From Thiobacillus denitrificans (GTDB taxonomy: Bacteria; Pseudomonadota; Gammaproteobacteria; Burkholderiales; Thiobacillaceae): a stretch of 64,000 nucleotides of DNA. The stretch lies in assembly GCA_020723405.1 (NCBI GenBank), contig DYIY01000006.1, positions 62,001-126,000 of the forward strand, read 5' to 3'. Under the pieces are notes generated by a model, which worked only from the letters and a program-made list of their open reading frames with translations, was not told where the DNA came from and made no database searches. This document shows, in pieces, positions 35,131 to 43,144 of the stretch; position 1 is the stretch's first letter; every line of letters starts with the position of its first letter. The position numbers were made by a program, and so were the translations under genes.

Positions 35131-35583
35131 ATGAACCTGCCCCTCACCGAAGCGGAAAACCGCTGGCTGGCGGATGAAGACTTCGCGCCCTGTCCCATGC
35201 CGGGCCCCTTCGCCCCGGCCCTGATGCCCGTGCTGTGCAAGGCGGAGGGCCGCTACCTGACCTTCCGGGTGGAAGCCCGGCCGGCCCACTGCAACGGCCA
35301 CGGCACGGTCCACGGCGGTTTCATCGCCACCCTGGCGGACGTCTGGCTGGCCTACAACGTGATCCACCTGCTGCCCAAGACCGTGGGCGTGGTCACCGCC
35401 AGCCTCACCGTGGACTACCTGGCCCCCTGCAAGGCGGGGGACTTCCTGGAAAGCCAGATGGACCGCATCAAGTTGGGCGCCAAACTGTGCCACGCTTCCG
35501 GCGCCATCCTGCGGAAGGGCCAGCCGGTGGTGGCCATGCGCGGCAGTTTCGCCGTGGTGGAGGGGCGGGCGGCGGGGGATTGA
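35131..35583 (+). CDS. PaaI-type hotdog thioesterase
   Basis: A 150-residue single hotdog domain with the family motif GHGTVHGGFIATLADVWLAY (residues 53-72) and the strand VTASLTVDYLAPCKAGDFLE. It probably hydrolyses an acyl-CoA or aryl-CoA. It stands alone, diverging from the TPR/beta-barrel gene. A 25-bp piece of its coding sequence (35427-35451) is repeated downstream at 35680-35704. Confidence 0.87.
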   Translation: MNLPLTEAENRWLADEDFAPCPMPGPFAPALMPVLCKAEGRYLTFRVEARPAHCNGHGTVHGGFIATLADVWLAYNVIHLLPKTVGVVTASLTVDYLAPCKAGDFLESQMDRIKLGAKLCHASGAILRKGQPVVAMRGSFAVVEGRAAGD

Positions 35584-35592
35584 GGGGGCAGT

Positions 35593-35677
35593 CATAGGGT
35601 GGGGTGAGCGCAGCGAATCGCATCATGGCTCGGTGCTTCATCACCGATGCGGTTCGCTGCGCTCACCACAACCTACG
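35593..35677. repeat. Inverted-repeat element of about 85 bp
   Basis: Arms of about 32 bp (35593-35624 and 35646-35677) are near-perfect inverted copies; the core is GTGAGCGCAGCGAA-C/T-CGCATC. The loop is about 21 bp. Sequences of this kind are scattered in many proteobacterial genomes. It separates the thioesterase gene from the toxin-antitoxin genes. Confidence 0.8.
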
Positions 35678-35679
35678 TG

Positions 35680-35704
35680 CTGCAAGGCGGGGGACTTCCT
35701 GGAA
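35680..35704 (+). repeat. 25-bp exact copy of thioesterase coding sequence
   Basis: The 25 bases match 35427-35451 exactly in direct orientation and abut the inverted-repeat element. Flanking bases differ on both sides. Confidence 0.85.
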
Positions 35705-35732
35705 CCCGCATGGCTGTAATGAGGCCGCTGTG

Positions 35733-36065
35733 TCAGCGAATCTCAATGACGCTCTGGCCGGTTTCCAACAAGGCCTTCAGGTCCGACAGAACGGCAGCGA
35801 AAGCGGAGAGCAGAGCAGCCTTGCGGCAGTTGCCCAAACGAACCCAGACAATTTGTGGGGATGCGGTTCCTTGACGGTCAGCCATGAGCGGGAAGTCCTC
35901 GTCTTTCGTGACGATGATCAGATGGTGACACTTGGCGTGTTCCCAAATCACATGGTCATCAGCCATACCCAGGTGGATATCCTGGACATGCTGGCATTCG
36001 AATCCGTTGGCGGCCAGATAGCGGGCCAGTGCCAGGGGCAACTGGTTGTCCACCAGCAGCTTCAT
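35733..36065 (-). CDS. DUF5615 PIN-like toxin
   Basis: A 110-residue PIN-like protein (MKLLVDNQLPLALARYLAANG; VTKDEDFPLMADRQG), matching the DUF5615 family that is usually paired with a DUF433 protein. It is a probable RNase-type toxin. The start overlaps the DUF433 stop by three bases (ATGA). Confidence 0.85.
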   Translation of the reverse strand: MKLLVDNQLPLALARYLAANGFECQHVQDIHLGMADDHVIWEHAKCHHLIIVTKDEDFPLMADRQGTASPQIVWVRLGNCRKAALLSAFAAVLSDLKALLETGQSVIEIR

Positions 36066-36292
36066 GCCGCGATCAGGATGGAATGATCGGTTTGGATAGA
36101 CGCGTATTCGAGGGCGGCGAGGATGTCCTCTTCTTCCAGGAAGGGATAGTCCTCGAGAATTTCCCCGTGGGAGGCACCGGCACTGAGCAAACCCAGAATG
36201 TCGGTCACCCGGATGCGATAACCGCGAATACAGGGGCGTCCCCCACATTTGCCGGGGTCCAGGGTGATGCGTTCAAGCCGTTTCGTGTTCAT
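36062..36292 (-). CDS. DUF433 antitoxin
   Basis: A 76-residue DUF433 protein with the family pattern ITLDPGKCGGRPCIRGYRIRVTDIL and LLSAGASHGEILEDYPFLEEEDI. These are small helical DNA-binding-like antitoxins. It precedes and overlaps the DUF5615 gene. ATG 36292 gives the expected family length. Confidence 0.87.
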   Translation of the reverse strand: MNTKRLERITLDPGKCGGRPCIRGYRIRVTDILGLLSAGASHGEILEDYPFLEEEDILAALEYASIQTDHSILIAA

Positions 36293-36417
36293 CGGGGGCC
36301 TCCAAGTTGTGCTTATCTTACCCACCAATGTCCAGAGAGATACGGGCCTTTTCTTTGTATTGTGTTGCGTCGCAAAGCAGTAGCGTTCAGTCCGTTGTTG
36401 TTGAGCCCGACCGGGGT

Positions 36418-36726
36418 TCAAGCCGCCAGCAAATCCGGAGCCCGTTCCACTTTGGGTATGGGCCGCTGTTCCGCCAGCCAGAGATCGTAGTCCATCTGCA
36501 TGCCCAACCAGAGTTCGGCGCGACCGCCCCGTTCCGGGCCCAGCCAGGCTTCGATCCTTCTCGCCATGTCCGGCGAGATGCCGGCATGGCCGTTGAGAAT
36601 CCGGGACAGTGCAGTGCGGGTGATGCCCAATTGTCTGGCTGCTTCGGTCACAGTCAGGCCCAAGGCGGGGAGAATGTCTTCGCGCAGCGTCTCGCCGGGA
36701 TGGGGAGGGTTGTACATGCGAGCCAT
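36418..36726 (-). CDS. higA: HigA family antitoxin
   Basis: A 102-residue protein: HPGETLREDILPALGLTV followed by an HTH (TEAARQLGITRTALSRILNGHAGIS), the HigA/XRE addiction-module pattern. It follows the HigB-type toxin gene by nine bases, the toxin-first order typical of higBA. Confidence 0.88.
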   Translation of the reverse strand: MARMYNPPHPGETLREDILPALGLTVTEAARQLGITRTALSRILNGHAGISPDMARRIEAWLGPERGGRAELWLGMQMDYDLWLAEQRPIPKVERAPDLLAA

Positions 36727-36735
36727 GCTGCTCTC

Positions 36736-37014
36736 CTAGTGATAATCCTGATAGTCGACCAGGATGGCGTCCTCGCCCTCGAAGGCGAAGGTCAGCCGCC
36801 AGTTGCCGTTCACCCAGACCGACCAGTGGCCGTTCATGTTTCCGGAAAGGGCGTGCAGTCGCCATCCGGGTACATTCATGTCGTCCGGGCAATTTGCCCG
36901 ATCAAGGTGCTTGAGCTGCCGTCCGAGACGGGCTGCATGATGCGGTTGAATGCCGGCCTTGGAGCCGGCGCTGAAAAACGCCTCGATACCTTTGTGTCGG
37001 AAGCCCTTGATCAT
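36736..37014 (-). CDS. higB: HigB/RelE-type toxin
   Basis: A 92-residue RelE-superfamily protein (MIKGFRHKGIEAFFSAGSKAGI; VPGWRLHALSGNMNGHWSVWVNGNWRLTF), the HigB form of ribosome-dependent mRNA endonuclease. ATG 37014 matches the family N terminus. The autoregulated promoter should lie between 37015 and 37105. Confidence 0.88.
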   Translation of the reverse strand: MIKGFRHKGIEAFFSAGSKAGIQPHHAARLGRQLKHLDRANCPDDMNVPGWRLHALSGNMNGHWSVWVNGNWRLTFAFEGEDAILVDYQDYH

Positions 37015-37105
37015 GTGTGTAGTGTAGCTTAACGATGCGCGGGTGGAATGTCCTCTGTAATGAACAAGGGCCGCATTCACGGCCCTTGTCGTCATGGGGC
37101 GAGAT

Positions 37106-38863
37106 TCAGCGCTTCCTTGGCGGCAACAAGTCGGTGATGGTGCCTTCGGCCATTTCGGCGGCGAAGCAGATCGTTTCCGACAGGGTGGGGTGGGCGTGGA
37201 CGGTGAGGCCGATGTCCTCGGCCGTGGCGCCCATCTCGATGGCCAGCACGGCTTCGGCCAGCAGTTCGCCGGCGTTGATGCCCACCAGGCCGGCGCCGAT
37301 GACCCGGCCGGTTTCCTTGTCCATGATCAGCTTGGTCATGCCCTCGGTGCGGGCGATGGACAGGGCCCGGCCGCTGGCGGCCCAGGGGAAGGCGCCCTTC
37401 TCGATGGCCAGGCCCCGGGCCTTGGCTTCGCTTTCGGTGACGCCCACCCAGGCCACTTCCGGGTCCGTGTAGGCCACGGAGGGAATGGCCAGGGCCTGGA
37501 ATTCGACTTTATGGCCGGCGATGACTTCCGCCGCCACCTTGCCTTCGTGGACCGCCTTGTGGGCCAGCATGGGCTGGCCGACGATGTCGCCGATGGCGAA
37601 GATGTGGGGGACGTTGGTGCGCATCTGCTTGTCCACGGCAATGAAGCCCCGCTCATCCACGGCCACCCCGGCGGCTTCGGCGCCGATGGTCTTGCTGTTG
37701 GGACGGCGGCCGATGGCCACCAGGACCCGGTCAAAGACTTCGGTGCTTTGTGTCTCTCCAGCCTTGAGGGTGACGTGGATGCCGTCTTCCCGGGCTTCCA
37801 TGGCGGTGACGCCGGTGTTGAGCAGGATCTTCTCGAAGCGCTTTTCCATGCGCTTGTGCAGGGGGCGGACCAGGTCGGCGTCGCAGCCGGGGATGAGTTG
37901 GCCCCCCAGTTCCACCACGGTGACCTTGCTGCCCAGGGCGTCGTAGACCGTGCCCATTTCCAGGCCGATGATGCCGCCGCCGATGACCAGCAGGCGCGGG
38001 GGCACGTCGGCCAGGGCCAGGGCGCCGGTGGAACTCATGACCCGGGGATCGGCCGGCTGGAAGGGTAGTTTGATGGCCTCCGAGCCGGCGGCGATGATGG
38101 CGTGGTCGAAGCTGACGGTCTGGCTGCCGGTTTCCGTGGCCACCTCCAGGCTGTTGGGGCCGGTGAACCGGGCTTCCCCGTGGATCACGGTGACCTTGCG
38201 CTGCTTGGCCAGTTGGGCCAGGCCGCCGGTGAGCTTGCCCACCACGTCGTGGGCCTTCCAGTGGCGGAGCTTGTCCAGGTCCACCTCCGGCTTGGCGAAG
38301 CTGACGCCGTGGGCGGCCATCTCCTCGGCCTCGGTGATGAGCCGGGCCGTGTGCAGCAGGGCCTTGGAGGGGATGCAGCCCACGTTGAGGCAGACCCCGC
38401 CCAGGCTGGCGTGGCGTTCCACCAGTACCACGGACAAGCCCAGGTCGGCGGCCCGGAAGGCGGCGGTGTAGCCGCCGGGGCCGGCGCCCAGGACCAGGAC
38501 GTTGGTCTGGTGAGGGGTGAGGGGTGAGGGGGAAGAGGAAGGGGCAGGGGCAGCGCTGGGCGGGGGCGTGACGGCTGCCGGGGTGGCAGACGTGGTTCCC
38601 TCTCCGCCGGGGGAGGAGGGGAGAGCGGCGGCGGCCAACATCAGGATCGGGGTGCCTTCCGAGACCTTGTCACCCACCTGCACCAACAACCTGTCCACCA
38701 CGCCGGCCTGGGGGCAGGGGATGTCCATGGCGGCCTTGTCGGACTCCACGGTGATGAGGGAGGTGTTGGCTTCCACGGCATCGCCGGGCTTCACCAGGAT
38801 GTCGATGACGGCGACGTCCTTGAAGCCGCCAATGTCGGGGACGCGGATTTCGGTGGTGCTCAT
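37106..38863 (-). CDS. lpdA: Dihydrolipoyl dehydrogenase with N-terminal lipoyl domain (PDH E3)
   Basis: A 585-residue E3. Residues 1-76 are a lipoyl domain with the modified lysine in ESDKAAMD. A low-complexity Ala/Pro/Ser linker follows (about 80-115). The flavoprotein part has FAD motif LVLGAGPGGYTAAFRAADLG, the disulfide GGVCLNVGCIPSKALLH, the NAD motif and HAHPTLSE. It reoxidises lipoamide in the pyruvate dehydrogenase complex. It is last in aceE-aceF-lpdA. Part of the linker is encoded by a repeated TGAGGGG tract (38511-38550). Confidence 0.95.
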   Translation of the reverse strand: MSTTEIRVPDIGGFKDVAVIDILVKPGDAVEANTSLITVESDKAAMDIPCPQAGVVDRLLVQVGDKVSEGTPILMLAAAALPSSPGGEGTTSATPAAVTPPPSAAPAPSSSPSPLTPHQTNVLVLGAGPGGYTAAFRAADLGLSVVLVERHASLGGVCLNVGCIPSKALLHTARLITEAEEMAAHGVSFAKPEVDLDKLRHWKAHDVVGKLTGGLAQLAKQRKVTVIHGEARFTGPNSLEVATETGSQTVSFDHAIIAAGSEAIKLPFQPADPRVMSSTGALALADVPPRLLVIGGGIIGLEMGTVYDALGSKVTVVELGGQLIPGCDADLVRPLHKRMEKRFEKILLNTGVTAMEAREDGIHVTLKAGETQSTEVFDRVLVAIGRRPNSKTIGAEAAGVAVDERGFIAVDKQMRTNVPHIFAIGDIVGQPMLAHKAVHEGKVAAEVIAGHKVEFQALAIPSVAYTDPEVAWVGVTESEAKARGLAIEKGAFPWAASGRALSIARTEGMTKLIMDKETGRVIGAGLVGINAGELLAEAVLAIEMGATAEDIGLTVHAHPTLSETICFAAEMAEGTITDLLPPRKR

Positions 38864-38897
38864 GAAGGGTTCTCTGATCAGGCTAGGGGAGCATGGT

Positions 38898-38919
38898 CAT
38901 TCCCGCCGGGGCGGGAATG
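38898..38919. repeat. 22-bp perfect hairpin between aceF and lpdA
   Basis: CATTCCCGCC-GG-GGCGGGAATG, a dispersed palindrome type common in proteobacteria. With no T run it may stabilise or attenuate the aceF-lpdA message rather than end it. Confidence 0.6.
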
Positions 38920-38944
38920 GTGGCCGAGACAAATGGTGCCGACA

Positions 38945-40273
38945 CTACAACAACAACCTTCTCACGTCCGACAGCATCAGGCGCAGGTGGCTGGTGAAGC
39001 GGGCGCCGTCGGCGCCGTCGATGACCCGGTGGTCGTAGGACAGGGACAGGGGCAGCATCAGGCGGGGTTCGAAGGCCTTGCTCTGCTTGTTCCACACCGG
39101 TTTCATCTCCGAGCGGGACAGGCCCAGGATGGCCACTTCCGGGCAGTTGATGATGGGGGTGAACATGGTGCCGCCGATGCCGCCCAGGCTGGAGATGGTG
39201 AAGCAGCCCCCCTGCATGCGCTCCACCTTGAGCTTGCGCTCCCGGGCCAGTTCCGACAGTTCCGCCAGTTCCCGGGCGATGTCCATCACGTCCTTCTTGT
39301 TCACGTCGCGCACCACCGGCACCACCAGGCCGTCCGGGGTGTCGCAGGCGAAGCCCACGTGGAAGTATTTCTTCAGCACCAGGTTTTCCCCGTCGGGCGC
39401 CAGGGAGGCGTTGAACTGGGGATAGGCGCGCAGGGCGTTGACCACGGCCTTCATCAGGAAGGCCAGCAGGGTGAGCTTGACGCCCCGCTTGGCGGCTTCT
39501 TCCAGCATGGACTTGCGGAAGTCTTCCAGGTCGGTGATGTCCGCCTCGTCGAACTGGGTGACGTGGGGAGCGCTGATCCAGTTGCGGTGCAGGTTGGCCC
39601 CGGACAGCTTCTTGATGCGCGACAGGGGCTGGCTCTCGATTTCGCCGAACTGGGCGAAGTCCACCACCGGCGCCGGGGGGAAGCCCAGGCCGATGGCTTC
39701 GCCGGTGGGCTTGGCCAGTTCCGCCTTCACCCATTCCTGCACGTCTTCCTTGAGGATGCGGCCCCGGGGGCCGCTGCCCTTCATGCGGCTCAGGTCGGCG
39801 CCCAGTTCCCGGGCGAAGCGGCGCACCGCCGGGCTGGCGTGGGCCGGCTTGCCGGCAGCGAATTCCGCATGGGCCGCCACCGGATCGGGCCGGTGCCGGG
39901 GGGGAATGTGGGCCGGGACTTCCGGGGCCGGGTGGGACGGCGGCGGAACGTCGGCACTGGCCACAGCGGCCGGTGGCGTGAAGGACTTCACCACCGGAGC
40001 AGCCGCCGACGGCGTGGGATTGGCATCGGTGGCGGCGGTGGTATCCAGCAACAACACCAGCGACCCGGCCGACACCTTGTCGCCCACCTTGATCTTCATC
40101 TCGGTGACGGTGCCGGCGAAGGGGGCGGGGATGTCCATGGCGGCCTTGTCGGATTCCACGGTCATGATGGAATCGTCGGCGGCCAGGCTGTCGCCGGGCT
40201 GCACCATGATCTCGATGACTTCCACATCCTTGAAACTGCCGATGTCGGGGACGATGACTTCCTTGATGCTCAT
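38945..40273 (-). CDS. aceF: Pyruvate dehydrogenase E2, dihydrolipoamide acetyltransferase
   Basis: A 442-residue E2 with one lipoyl domain (residues 1-75, ESDKAAMD), an Ala/Pro linker, a peripheral subunit-binding domain (about 128-165, ASPAVRRFARELGADLSRMKGSGPRGRI) and the catalytic acetyltransferase domain ending with SYDHRVIDGADGARF, which carries the catalytic His and Asp. It forms the core of the complex. It starts 11 bp after aceE and is followed by lpdA 81 bp on. Confidence 0.96.
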   Translation of the reverse strand: MSIKEVIVPDIGSFKDVEVIEIMVQPGDSLAADDSIMTVESDKAAMDIPAPFAGTVTEMKIKVGDKVSAGSLVLLLDTTAATDANPTPSAAAPVVKSFTPPAAVASADVPPPSHPAPEVPAHIPPRHRPDPVAAHAEFAAGKPAHASPAVRRFARELGADLSRMKGSGPRGRILKEDVQEWVKAELAKPTGEAIGLGFPPAPVVDFAQFGEIESQPLSRIKKLSGANLHRNWISAPHVTQFDEADITDLEDFRKSMLEEAAKRGVKLTLLAFLMKAVVNALRAYPQFNASLAPDGENLVLKKYFHVGFACDTPDGLVVPVVRDVNKKDVMDIARELAELSELARERKLKVERMQGGCFTISSLGGIGGTMFTPIINCPEVAILGLSRSEMKPVWNKQSKAFEPRLMLPLSLSYDHRVIDGADGARFTSHLRLMLSDVRRLLL

Positions 40274-40284
40274 CTCACGGCCCC

Positions 40285-42957
40285 TTACACGTTCACCGGA
40301 TTGGGCCGGTCGGCGTCAATCCCGTATTTCTTGATGGCTTCGGCGGCCTTGGCGGCGGGGATCACCCCCTCGTCGGCCAGGGCCTTCAGGGCGGCCAGGG
40401 TGACGTAGTGGCGGTCCACCTCGAAGAAGCGGCGCAGGGCCTCCCGGGAATCGGAGCGGCCGAAGCCGTCGGTGCCCAGGGTTACGAAGCGGCGCTGCAC
40501 GTAGGGCCGGATCTGGTCCGGGAAGGCGCGCATGTAGTCGGTGGCGGCCACGATGGGGCCTTCCGTGCCGTCCAGGCACTGCTCCACGTAGCTGGTCTTC
40601 TGCTTCTGGTCCGGATGCAGCAGGTTCCAGCGGTGGGTCTCCTGGGCTTCCCGGCGCAGTTCGTTGAAGCTGGTGGCGCTCCACACGTCGGCGGCCACGC
40701 CCCAGTCGGTTTCCAGCAGTTCGGCGGCGGCCATGACTTCCCGCAGGATGGTGCCGGAGCCCAGCAGCTGCACCCGGGGTTTCTTGGTCTTGCCCTTGCC
40801 CCTGGCCCCTTCCGACAGGCGGTACAGGCCCTTGAGGATGCCCGCCTCGGCGCCCTTGGGGCAGGCCGGGTGGCTGTAGTTCTCGTTCATCACCGTCAGG
40901 TAGTAGAAGATGTCCTCCTGCTCCTGGACCATGCGGCGCAGGCCGTCCTGGATGATGACCGCCAGCTCGTAGTGGAAGGTGGGGTCGTAGGTGATGCAGT
41001 TGGGGATCATGGCCGCCTGGAGGTGGGAATGGCCGTCCTCGTGTTGCAGGCCTTCCCCGTTCAGGGTGGTGCGCCCGGCGGTGCCGCCCAGCAGGAAGCC
41101 CCGGGCCCGGGAATCGCCGGCCGCCCAGGCCAGGTCGCCGATGCGCTGGAAGCCGAACATGGAGTAGTAGATGTAGAAGGGGATCATCTGCACGCCGTTC
41201 ACGCTGTAGGACGTGGCGGCGGCCAGCCAGGAGCTGAAGGCCCCGGCTTCGTTGATGCCTTCCTCCAGGATCTGGCCCCCCTTGTCCTCCCGGTAATACA
41301 TCACCTGGTCGGAATCCACGGGCTCGTAGAGCTGGCCCACGGAGGAGTAGATGCCCACCTGGCGGAACAGGCCTTCCATGCCGAAGGTGCGGGCCTCGTC
41401 GGGGATGATGGGGACGATGTGCCGGCCCAGGGTCTTGTCCCGCAACAGGGCGGTGAGGATGCGCACGAAGGCCATGGTGGTGGAGATTTCCCGCTCCCCC
41501 GTGGCTTCCAGCAGGGCCTGGAAGGTGGACAGGGGTGGCACGGTCAGGGCCTCGGCTTTCTGCCGGCGGCTGGGCACGGGGCCCCCCAGGGCCGCCCGGC
41601 GGGCTTGCAGGTACTGCATCTCCGGGCTGTTCTCGGCGGGCCGGTAGAAGGGCAGGTGTTCCAGTTGGTCGTCGGCGACGGGGATCTGGAAGCGGTCCCG
41701 GAAGGCCTTCAGGTCTGCCAGGGCCATCTTCTTGGCCTGGTGGGTGGGGTTCTGGGCCTCGCCGGAGGCGCCCATGCCGTAGCCCTTCACGGTCTTGGCC
41801 AGGATCACCGTGGGCTGGCCGGTGTGCTTCACCGCCGCCGCGTAGGCGGCGAACACCTTGTGAGGGTCGTGGCCGCCCCGGTTCAGGCGCCAGATGTCCT
41901 CGTCGGACATGGCCGCCACCATCTCCTTCAGCTCCGGGTACTTGCCGAAGAAGTGTTCCCGGGTATAGGCGCCGCCCTTGGCCTTGAAGTTCTGGTATTC
42001 GCCGTCCACGCACTCTTCCATGCGCTGGCGCAGGATGCCCTTGCCGTCCATGGCCAGCAGGGGGTCCCAGTAGGAGCCCCAGAGCACCTTGATGACGTTC
42101 CAGCCGGCGCCCCGGAAGGCGGCTTCCAGTTCCTGGACGATCTTGCCGTTGCCCCGCACCGGGCCGTCCAGGCGTTGCAGGTTGCAGTTGATGACGAAGA
42201 TCAGGTTGTCCAGCTTCTCCCGGGAGGCCAGGGTGATGGCGCCCAGGGATTCGGGTTCGTCGGTTTCCCCGTCCCCCAGGAAGGCCCAGACGTGGCGGCC
42301 GGAGGTGTCGGCGATGCCCCGGTCGTGCAGGTAGCGCAGGAAGCGGGCCTGGTAGATGGCCTGCAAGGGGCCCAGGCCCATGGACACGGTGGGGAACTGC
42401 CAGAAGTCCGGCATCAGCCAGGGATGGGGGTAGGAGGACAGGCCGTCGCCCAGGGATTCCTGGCGGAAATTGGCGAACTGGTCCTCGGTGATGCGGCCTT
42501 CCAGGTAAGCCCGGGCATAGACGCCGGGGGCGGAGTGGCCCTGGAACAGCACCAGATCGCCGCCGGTGGCCGCGTTCTGACCCTGGAAGAAGTGGTTGAA
42601 GCCCACCTCGTAGAGGGTGGCGGCGGACTGGAAGGAGGCGATGTGGCCGCCCACGCCGGGGGCCTTCTCGTTGGCGCGCATCACGCAGGCCACCGCGTTC
42701 CAGCGGATCAGGGCCTTGATGCGGGATTCCATGGCCACGTCGCCGGGGTGCTTCTCCTGGAGATGCACCGGGATGGTGTTCACATAGGCGGTGGTGGCGT
42801 TGTAGGGCAGGTAGGCGCCGGAGCGGCGGGCCTTGTCCACCAGGCGTTCCAGCAGGTAGTGGGCCCGCTCGGCGCCTTCTTCTTCGATGACGGCGGCCAG
42901 GGCATCCAGCCACTCCCGGGTTTCCTGGGGATCCACGTCAGGCTTGGCATTCGACAT
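40285..42957 (-). CDS. aceE: Pyruvate dehydrogenase E1, homodimeric type
   Basis: An 890-residue thiamine diphosphate enzyme, full length for the homodimeric E1. Conserved pieces include GDGETDEPESLGAITLASREKLDNLIFVINCNLQRLDGPVRGNG (ThDP and magnesium binding) and EDGHSHLQAAMIPNCITYDPTFHYE. It decarboxylates pyruvate and acetylates lipoyl-E2. GGAGAA lies upstream of the ATG. The divergent gene is an M17 aminopeptidase; the shared upstream region has two AT-rich palindromes. Confidence 0.97.
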   Translation of the reverse strand: MSNAKPDVDPQETREWLDALAAVIEEEGAERAHYLLERLVDKARRSGAYLPYNATTAYVNTIPVHLQEKHPGDVAMESRIKALIRWNAVACVMRANEKAPGVGGHIASFQSAATLYEVGFNHFFQGQNAATGGDLVLFQGHSAPGVYARAYLEGRITEDQFANFRQESLGDGLSSYPHPWLMPDFWQFPTVSMGLGPLQAIYQARFLRYLHDRGIADTSGRHVWAFLGDGETDEPESLGAITLASREKLDNLIFVINCNLQRLDGPVRGNGKIVQELEAAFRGAGWNVIKVLWGSYWDPLLAMDGKGILRQRMEECVDGEYQNFKAKGGAYTREHFFGKYPELKEMVAAMSDEDIWRLNRGGHDPHKVFAAYAAAVKHTGQPTVILAKTVKGYGMGASGEAQNPTHQAKKMALADLKAFRDRFQIPVADDQLEHLPFYRPAENSPEMQYLQARRAALGGPVPSRRQKAEALTVPPLSTFQALLEATGEREISTTMAFVRILTALLRDKTLGRHIVPIIPDEARTFGMEGLFRQVGIYSSVGQLYEPVDSDQVMYYREDKGGQILEEGINEAGAFSSWLAAATSYSVNGVQMIPFYIYYSMFGFQRIGDLAWAAGDSRARGFLLGGTAGRTTLNGEGLQHEDGHSHLQAAMIPNCITYDPTFHYELAVIIQDGLRRMVQEQEDIFYYLTVMNENYSHPACPKGAEAGILKGLYRLSEGARGKGKTKKPRVQLLGSGTILREVMAAAELLETDWGVAADVWSATSFNELRREAQETHRWNLLHPDQKQKTSYVEQCLDGTEGPIVAATDYMRAFPDQIRPYVQRRFVTLGTDGFGRSDSREALRRFFEVDRHYVTLAALKALADEGVIPAAKAAEAIKKYGIDADRPNPVNV

Positions 42958-43105
42958 GCGGCAAGTTCTCCGTATGGGGGCCGGTGGGCAGTTCCAGCGG
43001 GGCGCAGGCCCCGGGCGGCATCCGGCTATGGTTCAATGTTCTTCGGACAGCAGAAGTGTGAAGCGCGCGGATTATCCCGGGCACAGGTTTTACCGTCAAT
43101 TCTTC

Positions 43106-43136
43106 AATACTAAGTATTCACGTTTTTAATATTAAA
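43106..43136. promoter_or_regulatory. Two AT-rich palindromes in the aceE/aminopeptidase intergenic region
   Basis: AATACT-A-AGTATT at 43106-43118 and TTTAATATTAAA at 43125-43136 are perfect inverted repeats in an otherwise GC-rich genome. The second overlaps the ribosome site (AAAGG) of the aminopeptidase gene. They may be operator sites; neither matches the PdhR consensus. Confidence 0.4.
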
Positions 43137-43144
43137 GGTTGCTG

